A stretch of DNA of 64,000 bases, taken from Photobacterium obscurum (lineage in GTDB: Bacteria; Pseudomonadota; Gammaproteobacteria; Enterobacterales; Vibrionaceae). The stretch covers positions 248,001-312,000 of the forward strand of contig NZ_JAKRRW010000001.1 of NCBI RefSeq assembly GCF_026191635.1, written 5' to 3'. How positions within the stretch are numbered: the stretch's first letter is position 1; each line of letters opens with the position of its first letter. The notes under the pieces were generated by a model. The model worked only from the letters and a program-made list of their open reading frames with translations. It had not been told where the DNA came from and made no database searches. Of the stretch, positions 19,150 to 27,723 are shown one piece after another. The position numbers and the translations under genes are program-made.

Positions 19150-20088
19150 TTAGCTTCTATCAAATACGAGAACTTTTAGGCCACCTTCAGGCTCAATATC
19201 TTTAAACTCCGGCGGATTATCTAAGCGTTCCGTAAAGGTTAACTCCGGCGCCTCAGCCGCCATACCATCAATCAGGAACTGGGATGATACAGAAGGATCG
19301 TTTACGCATGCCACTACCTGACCGCTTTCAGTCAGCAACTCAGGCAGACGACGCAGTATTTTCTGATAGTCTTTGGTCAGGGCAAAGCTACCCTTTTGGA
19401 ATGATGGCGGATCGATGATGATCATATCGTAAGGGCCCAACTTACGGACCTTACCCCATGATTTGAACAACTCATGACCAAGGAAGCTTACCTTCTTCAA
19501 ATCATGCTTGTTCAGATGGTGGTTGTCTCGCCCACGGCTAAGTGCAGCCTTCGCCATATCCAGGTTAACTACATGTTCTGCCCCACCCTCAATAGCAGCT
19601 ACCGAAAAGCCGCAGGTATAGGCGAACAAATTCAATACACGCTTACCGGAAGCATTACGCATTACCCAGTCACGTCCGTAGCGCATATCAAGAAACAAGC
19701 CGTTATTTTGCTTACGACCTAGATCTAGCTTGAAAGTCAGGCCGTTTTCCACCACGTCCTGGTAGTCACGGCTCTCCCCCCACAGAATTTCCATCGGGGA
19801 ACCTTGGCGGTCACGATGTTGCAGTAGCAGCGATTTTGCACCACTGTTTTGCCACGTTTCACTTTCGGTTAAAGCGATAAGCAATTGGTTCAACGCTGTC
19901 AAAAATGACTCGGAGGGCTCTTTAAACAAAGAAACCAAGACCTGGCCACCAAGCCAGTCAACAGTAAGCTGTTCCAAGCCCTGCCAGCAACGGCCACGGC
20001 CATGAAATAAGCGTCGAACTTCTGTCGGTGGTGACATTAGCTCATTCAGCAGGTGTTGTTCTAAGGTTGGTAGCGCACTCGTTTCCAT
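19150..20088 (-). CDS. Class I SAM-dependent methyltransferase, RlmI/RlmK-like
   Basis: 312-residue COG1092-type methyltransferase. The SAM-binding motif LNLFAYTCGFSVAAIEGGA (about residues 170-188), the acidic loop VNLDMAKAALSRGRDNHHLN, and the catalytic/target loop MIIIDPPSFQKGSFALTKDY are clear. The family methylates 23S rRNA cytosines (RlmI, m5C1962) or guanines. This shorter protein lacks the N-terminal PUA domain of E. coli RlmI (396 residues), so the exact target is uncertain. It is a single leftward gene ending at a shared terminator. Confidence 0.85.
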   Translation of the reverse strand: METSALPTLEQHLLNELMSPPTEVRRLFHGRGRCWQGLEQLTVDWLGGQVLVSLFKEPSESFLTALNQLLIALTESETWQNSGAKSLLLQHRDRQGSPMEILWGESRDYQDVVENGLTFKLDLGRKQNNGLFLDMRYGRDWVMRNASGKRVLNLFAYTCGFSVAAIEGGAEHVVNLDMAKAALSRGRDNHHLNKHDLKKVSFLGHELFKSWGKVRKLGPYDMIIIDPPSFQKGSFALTKDYQKILRRLPELLTESGQVVACVNDPSVSSQFLIDGMAAEAPELTFTERLDNPPEFKDIEPEGGLKVLVFDRS

Positions 20089-20156
20089 AACTCTACAGCG
20101 TTAATTGAAATAAGGGCGCTATTCTAATACCAATGCCTCATACCATTCCACACAAT

Positions 20157-20214
20157 AATACCAAACTGAATAATGATCTCGCTGATAGACCAGACCATTA
20201 TTCAGTTTGGTATT
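20157..20214. repeat. Perfect 19-bp inverted repeat with CTCGCTGATAG loop
   Basis: Arm 20157-20175 reads AATACCAAACTGAATAATG and arm 20196-20214 is its exact reverse complement. The 20-base loop contains CTCGCTGATAGACCAG. The same loop sequence recurs at 17132-17147 with a diverged right arm, so this is a member of a small dispersed palindromic family. Confidence 0.8.
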
Positions 20215-20275
20215 GTCTCCCGCCACGAAGTGTCAGAATTCGAGGAAAATAGCCAAAACGGTATAAGTTGAGAGA

Positions 20276-20482
20276 TCAGGCGACTAATTTTATATTTTCA
20301 TCAGGAAGGCGATGACTGGCGAGGACGACATATTCTGCGGTGATACGGACTTGTCTTTGACGTTTAACGCGGGATTTGATTTTTTGACGATTACGACGAA
20401 ATGACGCCAGTCCCCAAAATCGAGATTTGTTCTTTTTCTTCTTCAGTCGCATGCGAAGCGACATAGATCGGGTAAGACGCAT
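20276..20482 (-). CDS. Small basic protein, possibly YciY-like
   Basis: 68-residue, strongly basic ORF starting MRLTRSMSLRMRLKKKKNK with GAGGA five bases upstream, which favours this start over an ATG seven codons earlier. The stretch KSRFWGLASFRRNRQKIKSR faintly recalls E. coli YciY, which is also a small basic protein encoded near cls. No catalytic motif or membrane segment. The good ribosome site and conserved-looking neighbourhood suggest a real gene. It could instead be a chance ORF; function unknown. Confidence 0.45.
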   Translation of the reverse strand: MRLTRSMSLRMRLKKKKNKSRFWGLASFRRNRQKIKSRVKRQRQVRITAEYVVLASHRLPDENIKLVA

Positions 20483-20731
20483 TGTAATCCTCAGTCTAGG
20501 CATTTCCTAGACGGGTATTATATGTGATCTTTATCAACAATATAATTGCAATTGCTCAATTAAGCACCACTCAGAACAATAAAATTCAGCTTTTTACGCA
20601 GTTAGTGTAAAAAATGGCTCTTAACGCTCATTTTAATCACTCTTTTTTAACAAATATGGTTACTGGATAACCATTTATGCTTTTCAAAAAAATTATCTCT
20701 TGGAGCCCGAACGCCATTGATGATTTTGGGG

Positions 20732-21418
20732 CTACTTCTTATTCGGTAGCTTGGGCCATGCCAGATCCCATGGAGATTGCCATTCTCCCAAAGCGTGCTG
20801 TACTTCTGGTGTTTGCCATAACTCCCCCTGCTCAGGAGTACAAATAAACTGCTGCAACACACCCTGATATGGGAAGCGTAGCGAGAAAGCATGCAGATAA
20901 CCTCGGTCAGCGGCCTCGCAACCGTAAATTTCATCACCAGTGATCCCCGATCCGACGCTGCGCAAGGCAACACGAATTTGATGGGTTTTTCCAGTATGGG
21001 GCTTACAGAGAAACAGACGACGACCATTACCACCAGCGGTAGAAAAGAACTGAGTCACGGCTGGATTTTCTTTGCTGCCTTCCAGTTTCCAGCTACTTCG
21101 ACGCGAACGCGTCATGTCGCCGATCACCACGCCCTGCTTTTTCTTTGGTTTTTTTGTACCAATGGCCAGATAGAACTTCTCCACCTCGCGCTGGGCAAAA
21201 TTACCTGATAGCTCTGAAGCAGCCTGTCGGTTACGACCGAGTAACAATAAGCCCGATGTCATTTTATCAAGGCGGTGAATGAGATAGAGCTTCTCATCCC
21301 CGGTCTGTTCGGCAACCGCCGTCAATAACGGCTGCTCATTATCATCTTTATGAACACTCACTCCCGGATGTTTATTGATAACCAGAAAATCGGGATGTTG
21401 ATAAACCAGAGTGAACAT
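20732..21418 (-). CDS. RluA-family pseudouridine synthase (TIGR01621-like)
   Basis: 228-residue pseudouridine synthase catalytic domain without an S4 domain. The motif HRLDKMTSGLLLLGRN has the catalytic Asp (about residue 50 from this start). KPHTGKTHQIRVALRSVG and GDEIYG are the second RluA signature. It probably modifies a structured RNA; the target is unknown. The ATG at 21418 (MFTLVYQHPDFLVINK) places the conserved N-terminal strand at the start. A 22-codon upstream extension is hydrophobic and unconserved, and its first codons run into the repeat arm near 21474-21484. Confidence 0.85.
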   Translation of the reverse strand: MFTLVYQHPDFLVINKHPGVSVHKDDNEQPLLTAVAEQTGDEKLYLIHRLDKMTSGLLLLGRNRQAASELSGNFAQREVEKFYLAIGTKKPKKKQGVVIGDMTRSRRSSWKLEGSKENPAVTQFFSTAGGNGRRLFLCKPHTGKTHQIRVALRSVGSGITGDEIYGCEAADRGYLHAFSLRFPYQGVLQQFICTPEQGELWQTPEVQHALGEWQSPWDLAWPKLPNKK

Positions 21419-21473
21419 AACCAGACACCATTGAACAAGACAAACAAACGAAACAAAAAATCGAGACGCGGAG

Positions 21474-21498
21474 TATATACCCAAACAACTTCAATACA
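21474..21498. repeat. Single arm of the TATACCCAAA repeat family
   Basis: TATACCCAAACAACTTCAAT matches the left terminal arm of the 3689-3872 element (TATACCCAAACCACTTCAAG) with two differences in 20 bases. No partner arm was found nearby. Confidence 0.6.
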
Positions 21499-21500
21499 CA

Positions 21501-21524
21501 AAAGCCGCTCTAGTGAGCGGCTTT
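21501..21524. terminator. Terminator hairpin after NSS transporter
   Basis: AAAGCCGCT, loop CTAGTG, AGCGGCTTT; 9-bp stem 29 bases past the transporter stop on the minus strand, with T-rich flank on both strands. Confidence 0.8.
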
Positions 21525-21552
21525 ATTTATCATTCAAAGCAGTAATTGGGTA

Positions 21553-22887
21553 TTAAGCGAAAAAAACCATCAACATCATTACCGGACAGACTACGCGTAC
21601 ATACCAAGGCCAAATTTTCCAGAATAGACCTTGCTCCAGCTCAGGGTAACCTTCTTTGATTTCCTGCAGCACTTTGTCACGCTTCCATACCCAACCTACC
21701 AGCAGGGCAAACAACATCCCCAGGATTGGCTGCGCATATTCAGTTGTCAGAGAAATCACCAGGCCAAACATCTCGCCGAAGTTGTAGACGATGATGCCAG
21801 AGAACAAGGTAATCAAACCACCAATCCACCACACCGCGACTTTGCGGTCTTGCTTGAGCTCTTCTGTTGCGCAGGCAACGGGGACTTCCAGCATCGAGAT
21901 TGAAGATGTTAGTGCAGCAATAACCATCAACACGAAGAACAGTACGCCAATGAACAAGCCCGCGCCTCCCATCGTATCAAACATTGCCGGAAGGACACTG
22001 AATACCAGCGTATCTGATGACAGTAGCGCACCGGTATCACTGTAGATCTCAACACCATTATGCTGAGCGACAAACATCGCCGGAAGGATCAGTAGGCCAG
22101 CAATGAAGGCAACGGAAGTATCCAACAACGCCACCTGGGCGGCAGTCTTCGGCAAGTTTACATCTTTCTTTATATACGAGCCGTACACCATCATCGAACA
22201 CACACCCAGCGACAATGAGAAGAATGCCTGACCCATAGCACTGACTACCAGACCGGGGTTCAAGTGAGAGAAGTCCGGTACCAGGTACATTTTCAAGCCA
22301 TCGATTGCACCGTCTTGGGTCAGGATATACACCACCATCACCACAAACAGTACCAGCAGTACTGGCATTAGCCGGGTAGACCAGCGTTCGATACCGTTAG
22401 CAACACCATTGCGTACCACAAGGATTGTCAGCACCATAAAGAAGACCATCAGCGCCAGGTTACGGCTGGCACTGAATGACTCCAACCAGTTTGCAGCTGT
22501 TGTCATGCCAATCGCATCGAGGATCGGACCAACAAGGAAGCCAAATAACCAACCCGCGACAATGGCGTAAAAGCTCAGGATCATCGATACCGCAATCATA
22601 CCGGCAATACCCAGTAGCGTCGCAATTCCTCGCTGCTGCGGCCATACTGCGCGTAACGACTTAATTGGGTTCGCGCTACCGTAGCGACCAATGGTCAGCT
22701 CAGCAACCAGCAATGGATATGCCAGAGCAAATACCATCAGGAGGTAAACCAACAAAAACACAGCACCACCGTTGCTTGCTGCCTGAGTCGGAAATCCCCA
22801 AATATTCCCGAGACCAACAGCAGAGCCTGCTGCTGCTAAAATAAAACCTATCCGTGAGCTGAACTGCGCTCTTGATCCACTTTCCAT
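21553..22887 (-). CDS. Sodium-dependent transporter, NSS family
   Basis: 444-residue neurotransmitter:sodium symporter (LeuT fold) with 11 or so helices. The first helix carries the family hallmark GFILAAAGSAVGLGNIWGFP and the unwound Na+/substrate region. WSTRLMPVLLVLF, SLSLGVCSMMVYGSYI and the TSSISMLEVPVA segment (Na+ site) also fit. Bacterial members carry hydrophobic or aromatic amino acids (TnaT, Tyt1). A TyrR-type box 53-70 bases upstream of the start supports an aromatic substrate. It is monocistronic, divergent from clsA. Confidence 0.9.
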   Translation of the reverse strand: MESGSRAQFSSRIGFILAAAGSAVGLGNIWGFPTQAASNGGAVFLLVYLLMVFALAYPLLVAELTIGRYGSANPIKSLRAVWPQQRGIATLLGIAGMIAVSMILSFYAIVAGWLFGFLVGPILDAIGMTTAANWLESFSASRNLALMVFFMVLTILVVRNGVANGIERWSTRLMPVLLVLFVVMVVYILTQDGAIDGLKMYLVPDFSHLNPGLVVSAMGQAFFSLSLGVCSMMVYGSYIKKDVNLPKTAAQVALLDTSVAFIAGLLILPAMFVAQHNGVEIYSDTGALLSSDTLVFSVLPAMFDTMGGAGLFIGVLFFVLMVIAALTSSISMLEVPVACATEELKQDRKVAVWWIGGLITLFSGIIVYNFGEMFGLVISLTTEYAQPILGMLFALLVGWVWKRDKVLQEIKEGYPELEQGLFWKIWPWYVRVVCPVMMLMVFFA

Positions 22888-23228
22888 AAGACTTCTCTAA
22901 CTAATTATGAGTACTGTTTAGTTGTTGGCTCATTTCAGGTGTAAAGTTATATGTACAACTCAAAAAGTATTAATCACACCGTCAATATTGGCAAGTAAAC
23001 CAGTTTAGGAATAGAATGTGAAGCCCGCGATTCTATTTTTTGATCTACCACTACCATTTAGCCAAAAACCATCCCTTTTTGAACGTATTTTAATCAAAAT
23101 CCGTCAATTTATTTCATTCTTGTTAAATTTGTTAGCAGAAGTCGCTATCAAAAGATAACGCTGGTATTCCTACCGTTTCAATGCAGAATAGAGACAATAG
23201 AATGTTTTAAAGCAGATAAGCTATTCAC
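22888..23228. other. NSS transporter / clsA divergent promoter region
   Basis: 341 bases. It contains a TyrR-like box (22940-22957) near the transporter. An AT-rich hairpin at 23010-23037 (AATAGAAT, 12-base loop, ATTCTATT) followed by TTTT on the plus strand could attenuate clsA or end a short RNA. No ORF with a ribosome site. Confidence 0.5.
22940..22957 (-). promoter_or_regulatory. TyrR-like box upstream of NSS transporter
   Basis: TGTAAA-GTTATA-TGTACA fits the TyrR strong-box consensus TGTAAA-N6-TTTACA with one mismatch, at a position typical for TyrR control of aromatic amino-acid transport genes. Confidence 0.6.
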
Positions 23229-24686
23229 ATGGAACAGTTTTATCAAGTACTCACTTGGGTCGCGATCTTCCTTTACTGGCTGGTTATAGCTGGTGTTACC
23301 ATGCGCGTGGTATTTAAGCGTCGAGTTGTCGGTGTTTCACTGGCTTGGCTGATGATCATCTACATCATCCCAATCGGCGGCGTTTTTGCTTATCTGCTCG
23401 TCGGCGAACTTAACTTGGGCAAGAAACGGGCAGCCCGAGCACAAGAAATGTTTCAGCCATTTGCTGATTGGTTCCAGCGTCTGTATGACTGTCCCAGCCA
23501 CCAGCCTCAGCAAGTCAGCCTAAGAGCCCGCCCTATCAATACATTATGTGAGAACCGCCTAGGTATTCCGGCGCTGTGTGACAACACTCTTTCCTTGCAG
23601 GACTCTCCTCATCAGATCCTACGTTCACTGATTGAAGATATTCAGCAAGCCGAGCAGAGCGTACATCTTGAGTTCTATATTTGGCATCCGGGAGGATTAG
23701 CCGATGAGGTGGCCACCGCTCTGATCATGGCAGCAAAGCGTGGAGTGTCGGTTAAAGTTCTGCTGGATGCGGCTGGCAGCATGCGCTTCTTCCGTTCCCA
23801 CTGGCCAAAGCTTATGAGGCATGCCGGAGTTGAGATCACCGAGGCACTGGCAGTATCACCCTTACGTATGTTCCTACGCCGTCTTGATCTGCGCCAGCAC
23901 CGAAAAATCGTAGTGATAGACAACAACATAGCTTATACCGGCTCGATGAATTTGGTCGATCCAGAATTTTTCAAGACTGATGCCGGCGTCGGACAGTGGA
24001 TTGATGTCATGGTACGTGTTACCGGTCCTGCCGTCACCGTGCTTAATTGTATTCATGCTTGGGATTGGGAAGTGGAAACCGGCGAACGCTATTTACCCCC
24101 GCTCCCCGCCAATGAGCTGACCTCTCCAGCCGATAGCTCGGATATGGTTCAGGTGATCCCATCCGGCCCCGGTATGCCCGATGAAATCATCCATCAAGTG
24201 CTGCTACTGGGTATCTATCAGGCTCAGAAAAGCGTGGTCATTACCACACCATATTTTGTACCAAGCGAAAACCTGCTCCATGCTCTTGAAAGTGCAGCAG
24301 AGCGTGGCGTCAGTGTCCATATCGTGATACCTGACAGAAATGATTCCGTGATGGTTGAGTGGGCAAGTCGATCCTTCTTCACCGAGCTACTTACCGCAGG
24401 CGTTAAAATCCATCGCTTTAGTGGCGGATTACTCCATACCAAATCCGTGGTTATAGATGATAGCCACTGCCTTATCGGCACAGTAAACATTGATATGCGC
24501 AGCTTATGGCTCAACTTTGAAGTAACGCTCGCAGTCGACAACCTTGAATTTACCCAGCAGCTGAGTTGGCTTCAGCAAAGTTACATCAAAGATTCTGCCC
24601 ACATCGAACTAAACGAATGGGAAAAACGTCCTGTCATTAAAAAACTGACTGAGCAATTCTTTTATATGTTTAGTCCGTTACTCTAG
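23229..24686 (+). CDS. clsA: Cardiolipin synthase A
   Basis: 485-residue phospholipase-D-superfamily enzyme that joins two phosphatidylglycerols into cardiolipin at the inner membrane. Two N-terminal membrane helices (about residues 5-30 and 36-60) precede two HKD motifs: HRKIVVIDNNIAYTGSMN (about 220) and HTKSVVIDDSHCLIGTVNID (about 400). The length equals E. coli ClsA (486). The motif spacing is intact, so it should be active. The start at 23229 gives the expected short N-terminal segment before the first helix. Confidence 0.96.
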   Translation: MEQFYQVLTWVAIFLYWLVIAGVTMRVVFKRRVVGVSLAWLMIIYIIPIGGVFAYLLVGELNLGKKRAARAQEMFQPFADWFQRLYDCPSHQPQQVSLRARPINTLCENRLGIPALCDNTLSLQDSPHQILRSLIEDIQQAEQSVHLEFYIWHPGGLADEVATALIMAAKRGVSVKVLLDAAGSMRFFRSHWPKLMRHAGVEITEALAVSPLRMFLRRLDLRQHRKIVVIDNNIAYTGSMNLVDPEFFKTDAGVGQWIDVMVRVTGPAVTVLNCIHAWDWEVETGERYLPPLPANELTSPADSSDMVQVIPSGPGMPDEIIHQVLLLGIYQAQKSVVITTPYFVPSENLLHALESAAERGVSVHIVIPDRNDSVMVEWASRSFFTELLTAGVKIHRFSGGLLHTKSVVIDDSHCLIGTVNIDMRSLWLNFEVTLAVDNLEFTQQLSWLQQSYIKDSAHIELNEWEKRPVIKKLTEQFFYMFSPLL

Positions 24687-24999
24687 AACCAGTTTCTATT
24701 ACTTCACTCATCCCATTACTGATAAATTAGTTATTATTAACATATCCCCTCAAAATTAGCGTGAAATGTCCCACCACTCATTTCACGCTTACTTAAGGTA
24801 AAAAAACACCGCACAATTCTGTATACAAATACTCGCGTTAATATTAATATCACCAAGCTATAAATTGATGCAATTCGCACCAATTAATACTTATTTGGCT
24901 AGTTCAATATCAGTTAAAGATTGTGGTAGCTATACCACATAGCATTTGACGATATAAAAAATTCTTCCATAACAACATAATCAATAGTCAGAAGAATAA
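24687..24999. other. clsA-LysR intergenic region
   Basis: 313 AT-rich bases. The notable structure is an 11-bp perfect hairpin at 24758-24789 (AGCGTGAAATG, 10-base loop, CATTTCACGCT), about 70 bases after clsA. There is no T-tract, so terminator function is uncertain. The LysR promoter presumably lies in the remaining AT-rich part. Confidence 0.5.
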
Positions 25000-25884
25000 A
25001 TGAAATTACAGATAGAAAACTTAAACTCTTTTATTGCTGCAGCTGAAAATGGATCGTTCAGTGCTGCAGGGCGAGAACTAAACAAAAGCCAGGCGACTAT
25101 CAGCATCGCAATCCAGAACCTTGAGATTGATCTGGGTTACGAGTTATTTGACCGTAGTAACAAATATCCCAAGCTAACGGAAAAAGGTGACAGAGTATTC
25201 AAGAATGCAAAGTTAATGATGTCGCATTACGAAGAGTTTGTCGAAAAAACCAAGTCGATATATTCAATCAATGAAGTACGCCTTAGAATGGGAATTGACC
25301 CACTGATTTGCGGGCCAGAAGTCATTGATATTTTGTGCGACTTTTCAAAAGAGTTCCCTATGGTTGAGCTATTTCTGGTACAACAGAGCAGCGGCAACCT
25401 ACTCCAGGAAATAAAGCAAAACAATCTTGACCTGGCACTAGGGATCTTTCCGTTCAATGAGAAAGTAGACTGCGAGTTTATTACCGCTTTTCATATGCAT
25501 AGCTCTTGGGTTGCTTCACCTGACTTTCTGGAGAACAAAGCTGAACAGCTAAGCTTCAACGATTTTTGCAACTCGCCGCTACTGCTCCCTACCGATATGT
25601 CGGGGATAGGAATCGATCAGTTAAAGTCGGCACCTCAGCTTTGGCATGTCGAAGACATCCACACTATTTTAACCTTGTGCCGCAAAGGGTTAGGGGTAAC
25701 ATTCCTTCCCAACTTTGTCATCGCCAACGACCTTGAACTCGGCCGACTGGAAAAAGTATCCCTGTCATTTAATCTCTTAAACAATGACCACTGGCGAACT
25801 TCCGTAATCTGGCCCAAAAACCGTCTGCTTGGCCCAGCATCAGACTGGTTACAGCAACGTTTCACCGCCATTCAACATATCTAG
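25000..25884 (+). CDS. LysR-family transcriptional regulator (paralogue 1)
   Basis: 294-residue LTTR. The N-terminal winged helix is textbook (IENLNSFIAAAENGSFSAAGRELNKSQATISIAIQNLEIDLGYELF, split by the recognition helix). Residues about 90-290 form the effector-binding domain. It is closely similar throughout to the LysR at 38261-39148, including ASPDF/EF.E and CRKGLGVTFLPNFVI versus CKKGMGVTLLPNFVV. The two flank the tad pilus locus on the same strand. LTTRs usually control neighbouring genes, so the tad operon is the natural candidate target; this is inference. The effector is unknown. Confidence 0.88.
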   Translation: MKLQIENLNSFIAAAENGSFSAAGRELNKSQATISIAIQNLEIDLGYELFDRSNKYPKLTEKGDRVFKNAKLMMSHYEEFVEKTKSIYSINEVRLRMGIDPLICGPEVIDILCDFSKEFPMVELFLVQQSSGNLLQEIKQNNLDLALGIFPFNEKVDCEFITAFHMHSSWVASPDFLENKAEQLSFNDFCNSPLLLPTDMSGIGIDQLKSAPQLWHVEDIHTILTLCRKGLGVTFLPNFVIANDLELGRLEKVSLSFNLLNNDHWRTSVIWPKNRLLGPASDWLQQRFTAIQHI

Positions 25885-26232
25885 CCTTCACAGCTTGTCA
25901 GCCATTTAACAGCGTGAGGATAATGTGCATTTCCAGTAAAGTCACATTGTCTTTTCGCTCTTCTCTCCGATACTTTCCAAAACCTACTGACAAAACCACC
26001 TCAAACCACGAAACAACACCCCAACACACCAACCTTTCAGTTACATAAATCTCACCTCAGACACAATTAAAGAACAATGGTAAGTGAAGATTAAACATTT
26101 ATTATTTCACAACTCTATGGCTGCACAAACCACCTATAGATAAACCCAATAGAACCCATTTTTTATCCCTAAAAGGTATTGCTTATGATACGCGCCGACT
26201 ATTCCCTCTCCCCTTTATAAAGGATTATCACT
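25885..26232 (+). other. Leader/promoter region of the tad pilus locus
   Basis: 348 bases between LysR and flp, with no ORF of note. It must contain the tad promoter and any LysR binding sites, but I could not fix -35/-10 boxes. The palindrome CCTTTATAAAGG (26212-26223) covers the flp ribosome site AAAGGA and might form a weak 4-bp hairpin masking it. Confidence 0.45.
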
Positions 26233-26445
26233 ATGATGAAGTTATACACAAACACCATGGCATTCCTATACACATTCAAAAAAGATGAGCGCGGTGTAAC
26301 CGCTATTGAATATGGTTTGATTGGTGTAGCGATGGCAATGATTGTTGGTGCGGCCTTTGCCAGCGATGGTGATCTTCGAAAAAACCTTGCAGATGCTTAC
26401 GATCAAATAAGCGCCTCAATCGCCAAGGTGAATACTAAAGCCTAA
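26233..26445 (+). CDS. flp: Flp-type type IVb pilin
   Basis: 70-residue prepilin. The cleavage/polymerisation site is KDERG then VTAIEYGLIGVAMAM. Processing after Gly (about residue 22) would leave a mature protein starting with Val and with the invariant Glu-Tyr pair at positions 5-6, followed by a 20-residue hydrophobic helix. It is the first gene of the tad locus and the main subunit of adhesive Flp pili used for surface attachment. The ATG at 26233 has AAAGGA 8 bases upstream. Only one flp copy is seen here. Confidence 0.95.
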   Translation: MMKLYTNTMAFLYTFKKDERGVTAIEYGLIGVAMAMIVGAAFASDGDLRKNLADAYDQISASIAKVNTKA

Positions 26446-26451
26446 GTAATA

Positions 26452-26886
26452 ATGGTTAATCCACTCCTTTTGGGAGTTATATGTATAATTCCAGCCTGTT
26501 TTGATATTTGCTCTCGCAAAATTCCAAACAGGCTGTGTGTATTTATATTGTTATTATCACTTTATATCTCTTATCAGAATGAACAGTTTGTTTACGGGAT
26601 TATTAGTGGGTTAACGATTTCCATTTTTGGTTTAATATTCTTCTATTTCGGCATACTTGCCGCAGGTGACAGTAAGCTAGCGGCGGCGCTGGCCGCCGCC
26701 CTGTTACCGGGGCAACTCCTCAATGCGGTGATCCTCACTTTGTTGGCCGGAGGCGTCCTAGCTGTTTTCTATTTAATCAAAGACCGACTGATCCTGAAGA
26801 AAAAACCAGGCGAAGACCGGGGCCTGCCCTACGGCGTCGCTATCTCTTTCGGGTTTTACCTGACCATTGTTGCCAACTCTATCTAG
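26452..26886 (+). CDS. tadV: TadV/CpaA-type prepilin peptidase
   Basis: 144-residue integral membrane aspartic peptidase that should cleave the Flp prepilin and the TadE/F pseudopilins. The two catalytic aspartates are in CFDICSRKIPN (about residue 18) and AAGDSKLAAAL (GxGD-like, about residue 73). It lacks the N-terminal methylase domain of PilD, as is usual for TadV. It starts 6 bases after the flp stop with no clear ribosome site, so translation probably depends on coupling to flp. Confidence 0.93.
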   Translation: MVNPLLLGVICIIPACFDICSRKIPNRLCVFILLLSLYISYQNEQFVYGIISGLTISIFGLIFFYFGILAAGDSKLAAALAAALLPGQLLNAVILTLLAGGVLAVFYLIKDRLILKKKPGEDRGLPYGVAISFGFYLTIVANSI

Positions 26887-26898
26887 TGTGATTGCACC

Positions 26899-27723
26899 AT
26901 GAGCTCAAAAGTGATTTTCGTTATTGCCTTTCTGGCCGTCATTACAGGTATTTACGGGGTTGTAGACTCGCTCTTTGCGACCACAGAAAGTGCCACTCCG
27001 ATTGCCATCGAACCACAGGTTCAAAGTGAAGAAACCTATATTACCCTTTGGCGTGCAAAACAAGCCCTGCATATTGGCAAGCCATTGACAGCAGAGGCGG
27101 TTGAAAGGGAGCAGGTTGCCCTCAGCGATGCTCGCTTGCTTGGCGTCAAACAGGATATCAGCTTGAACTTTAAGCCAACTACCCTGATGAATACCACAGT
27201 TAAAGCCGGTGAACTGGTCTTTCCCGAATACCAGACGACTAAAGATCAACCTGGTTACCTTGACTTACTGGTAAGCAACGGTATGACCCTCTACCCGCTG
27301 ACTATCTCGTCCAGAAACCTGATCGCCGGTTACATCAAACCCGGTGACAACATTGACATCATGGCGATCAGCTCGCCAAAAACCAACCTATCGAACACCA
27401 CTAGCGAACTGGATGAATTTGAGGGCGTCAAAGCTACCTTGTTGCTTGCCCAAATCAGAGTTATGTCGGTCGGCAGCGACTCGGAGGCAATCAACCCGCA
27501 GGTACGCAAAAACGGTGACAGCGAATCGACCATTGTCATTGAGGTCAAGCCGGATGATTTAGCAAAACTGGCACTGGCACAACGCACCATGTATCTCGAA
27601 ATTGTTCGCAGTCAGTACTACCGCCATCAACCGGAGGCCAATGTCAGCGATGTGGTTCCCAATTACAGCGGCATTGTCGAGCTACGAGGCAACAATAAAG
27701 GCAATCTAGGAGAACTGTTCTGA
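26899..27723 (+). CDS. rcpC: RcpC/CpaB, Flp pilus assembly SAF-domain protein
   Basis: 274-residue periplasmic protein with an N-terminal membrane/signal segment (MSSKVIFVIAFLAVITGIYGV), then a SAF domain (about residues 48-110) and the RcpC beta-clip region (LTISSRNLIAGYIKPGDNIDIMAI). CpaB proteins support the secretin and may bind peptidoglycan. Its stop overlaps the rcpA ATG (TGATG). Confidence 0.92.
   Translation: MSSKVIFVIAFLAVITGIYGVVDSLFATTESATPIAIEPQVQSEETYITLWRAKQALHIGKPLTAEAVEREQVALSDARLLGVKQDISLNFKPTTLMNTTVKAGELVFPEYQTTKDQPGYLDLLVSNGMTLYPLTISSRNLIAGYIKPGDNIDIMAISSPKTNLSNTTSELDEFEGVKATLLLAQIRVMSVGSDSEAINPQVRKNGDSESTIVIEVKPDDLAKLALAQRTMYLEIVRSQYYRHQPEANVSDVVPNYSGIVELRGNNKGNLGELF

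Noticed and set aside
20647..21208. ORFs overlapping the RluA-type pseudouridine synthase
   Set aside because: Out-of-frame shadows of a gene with intact catalytic motifs.
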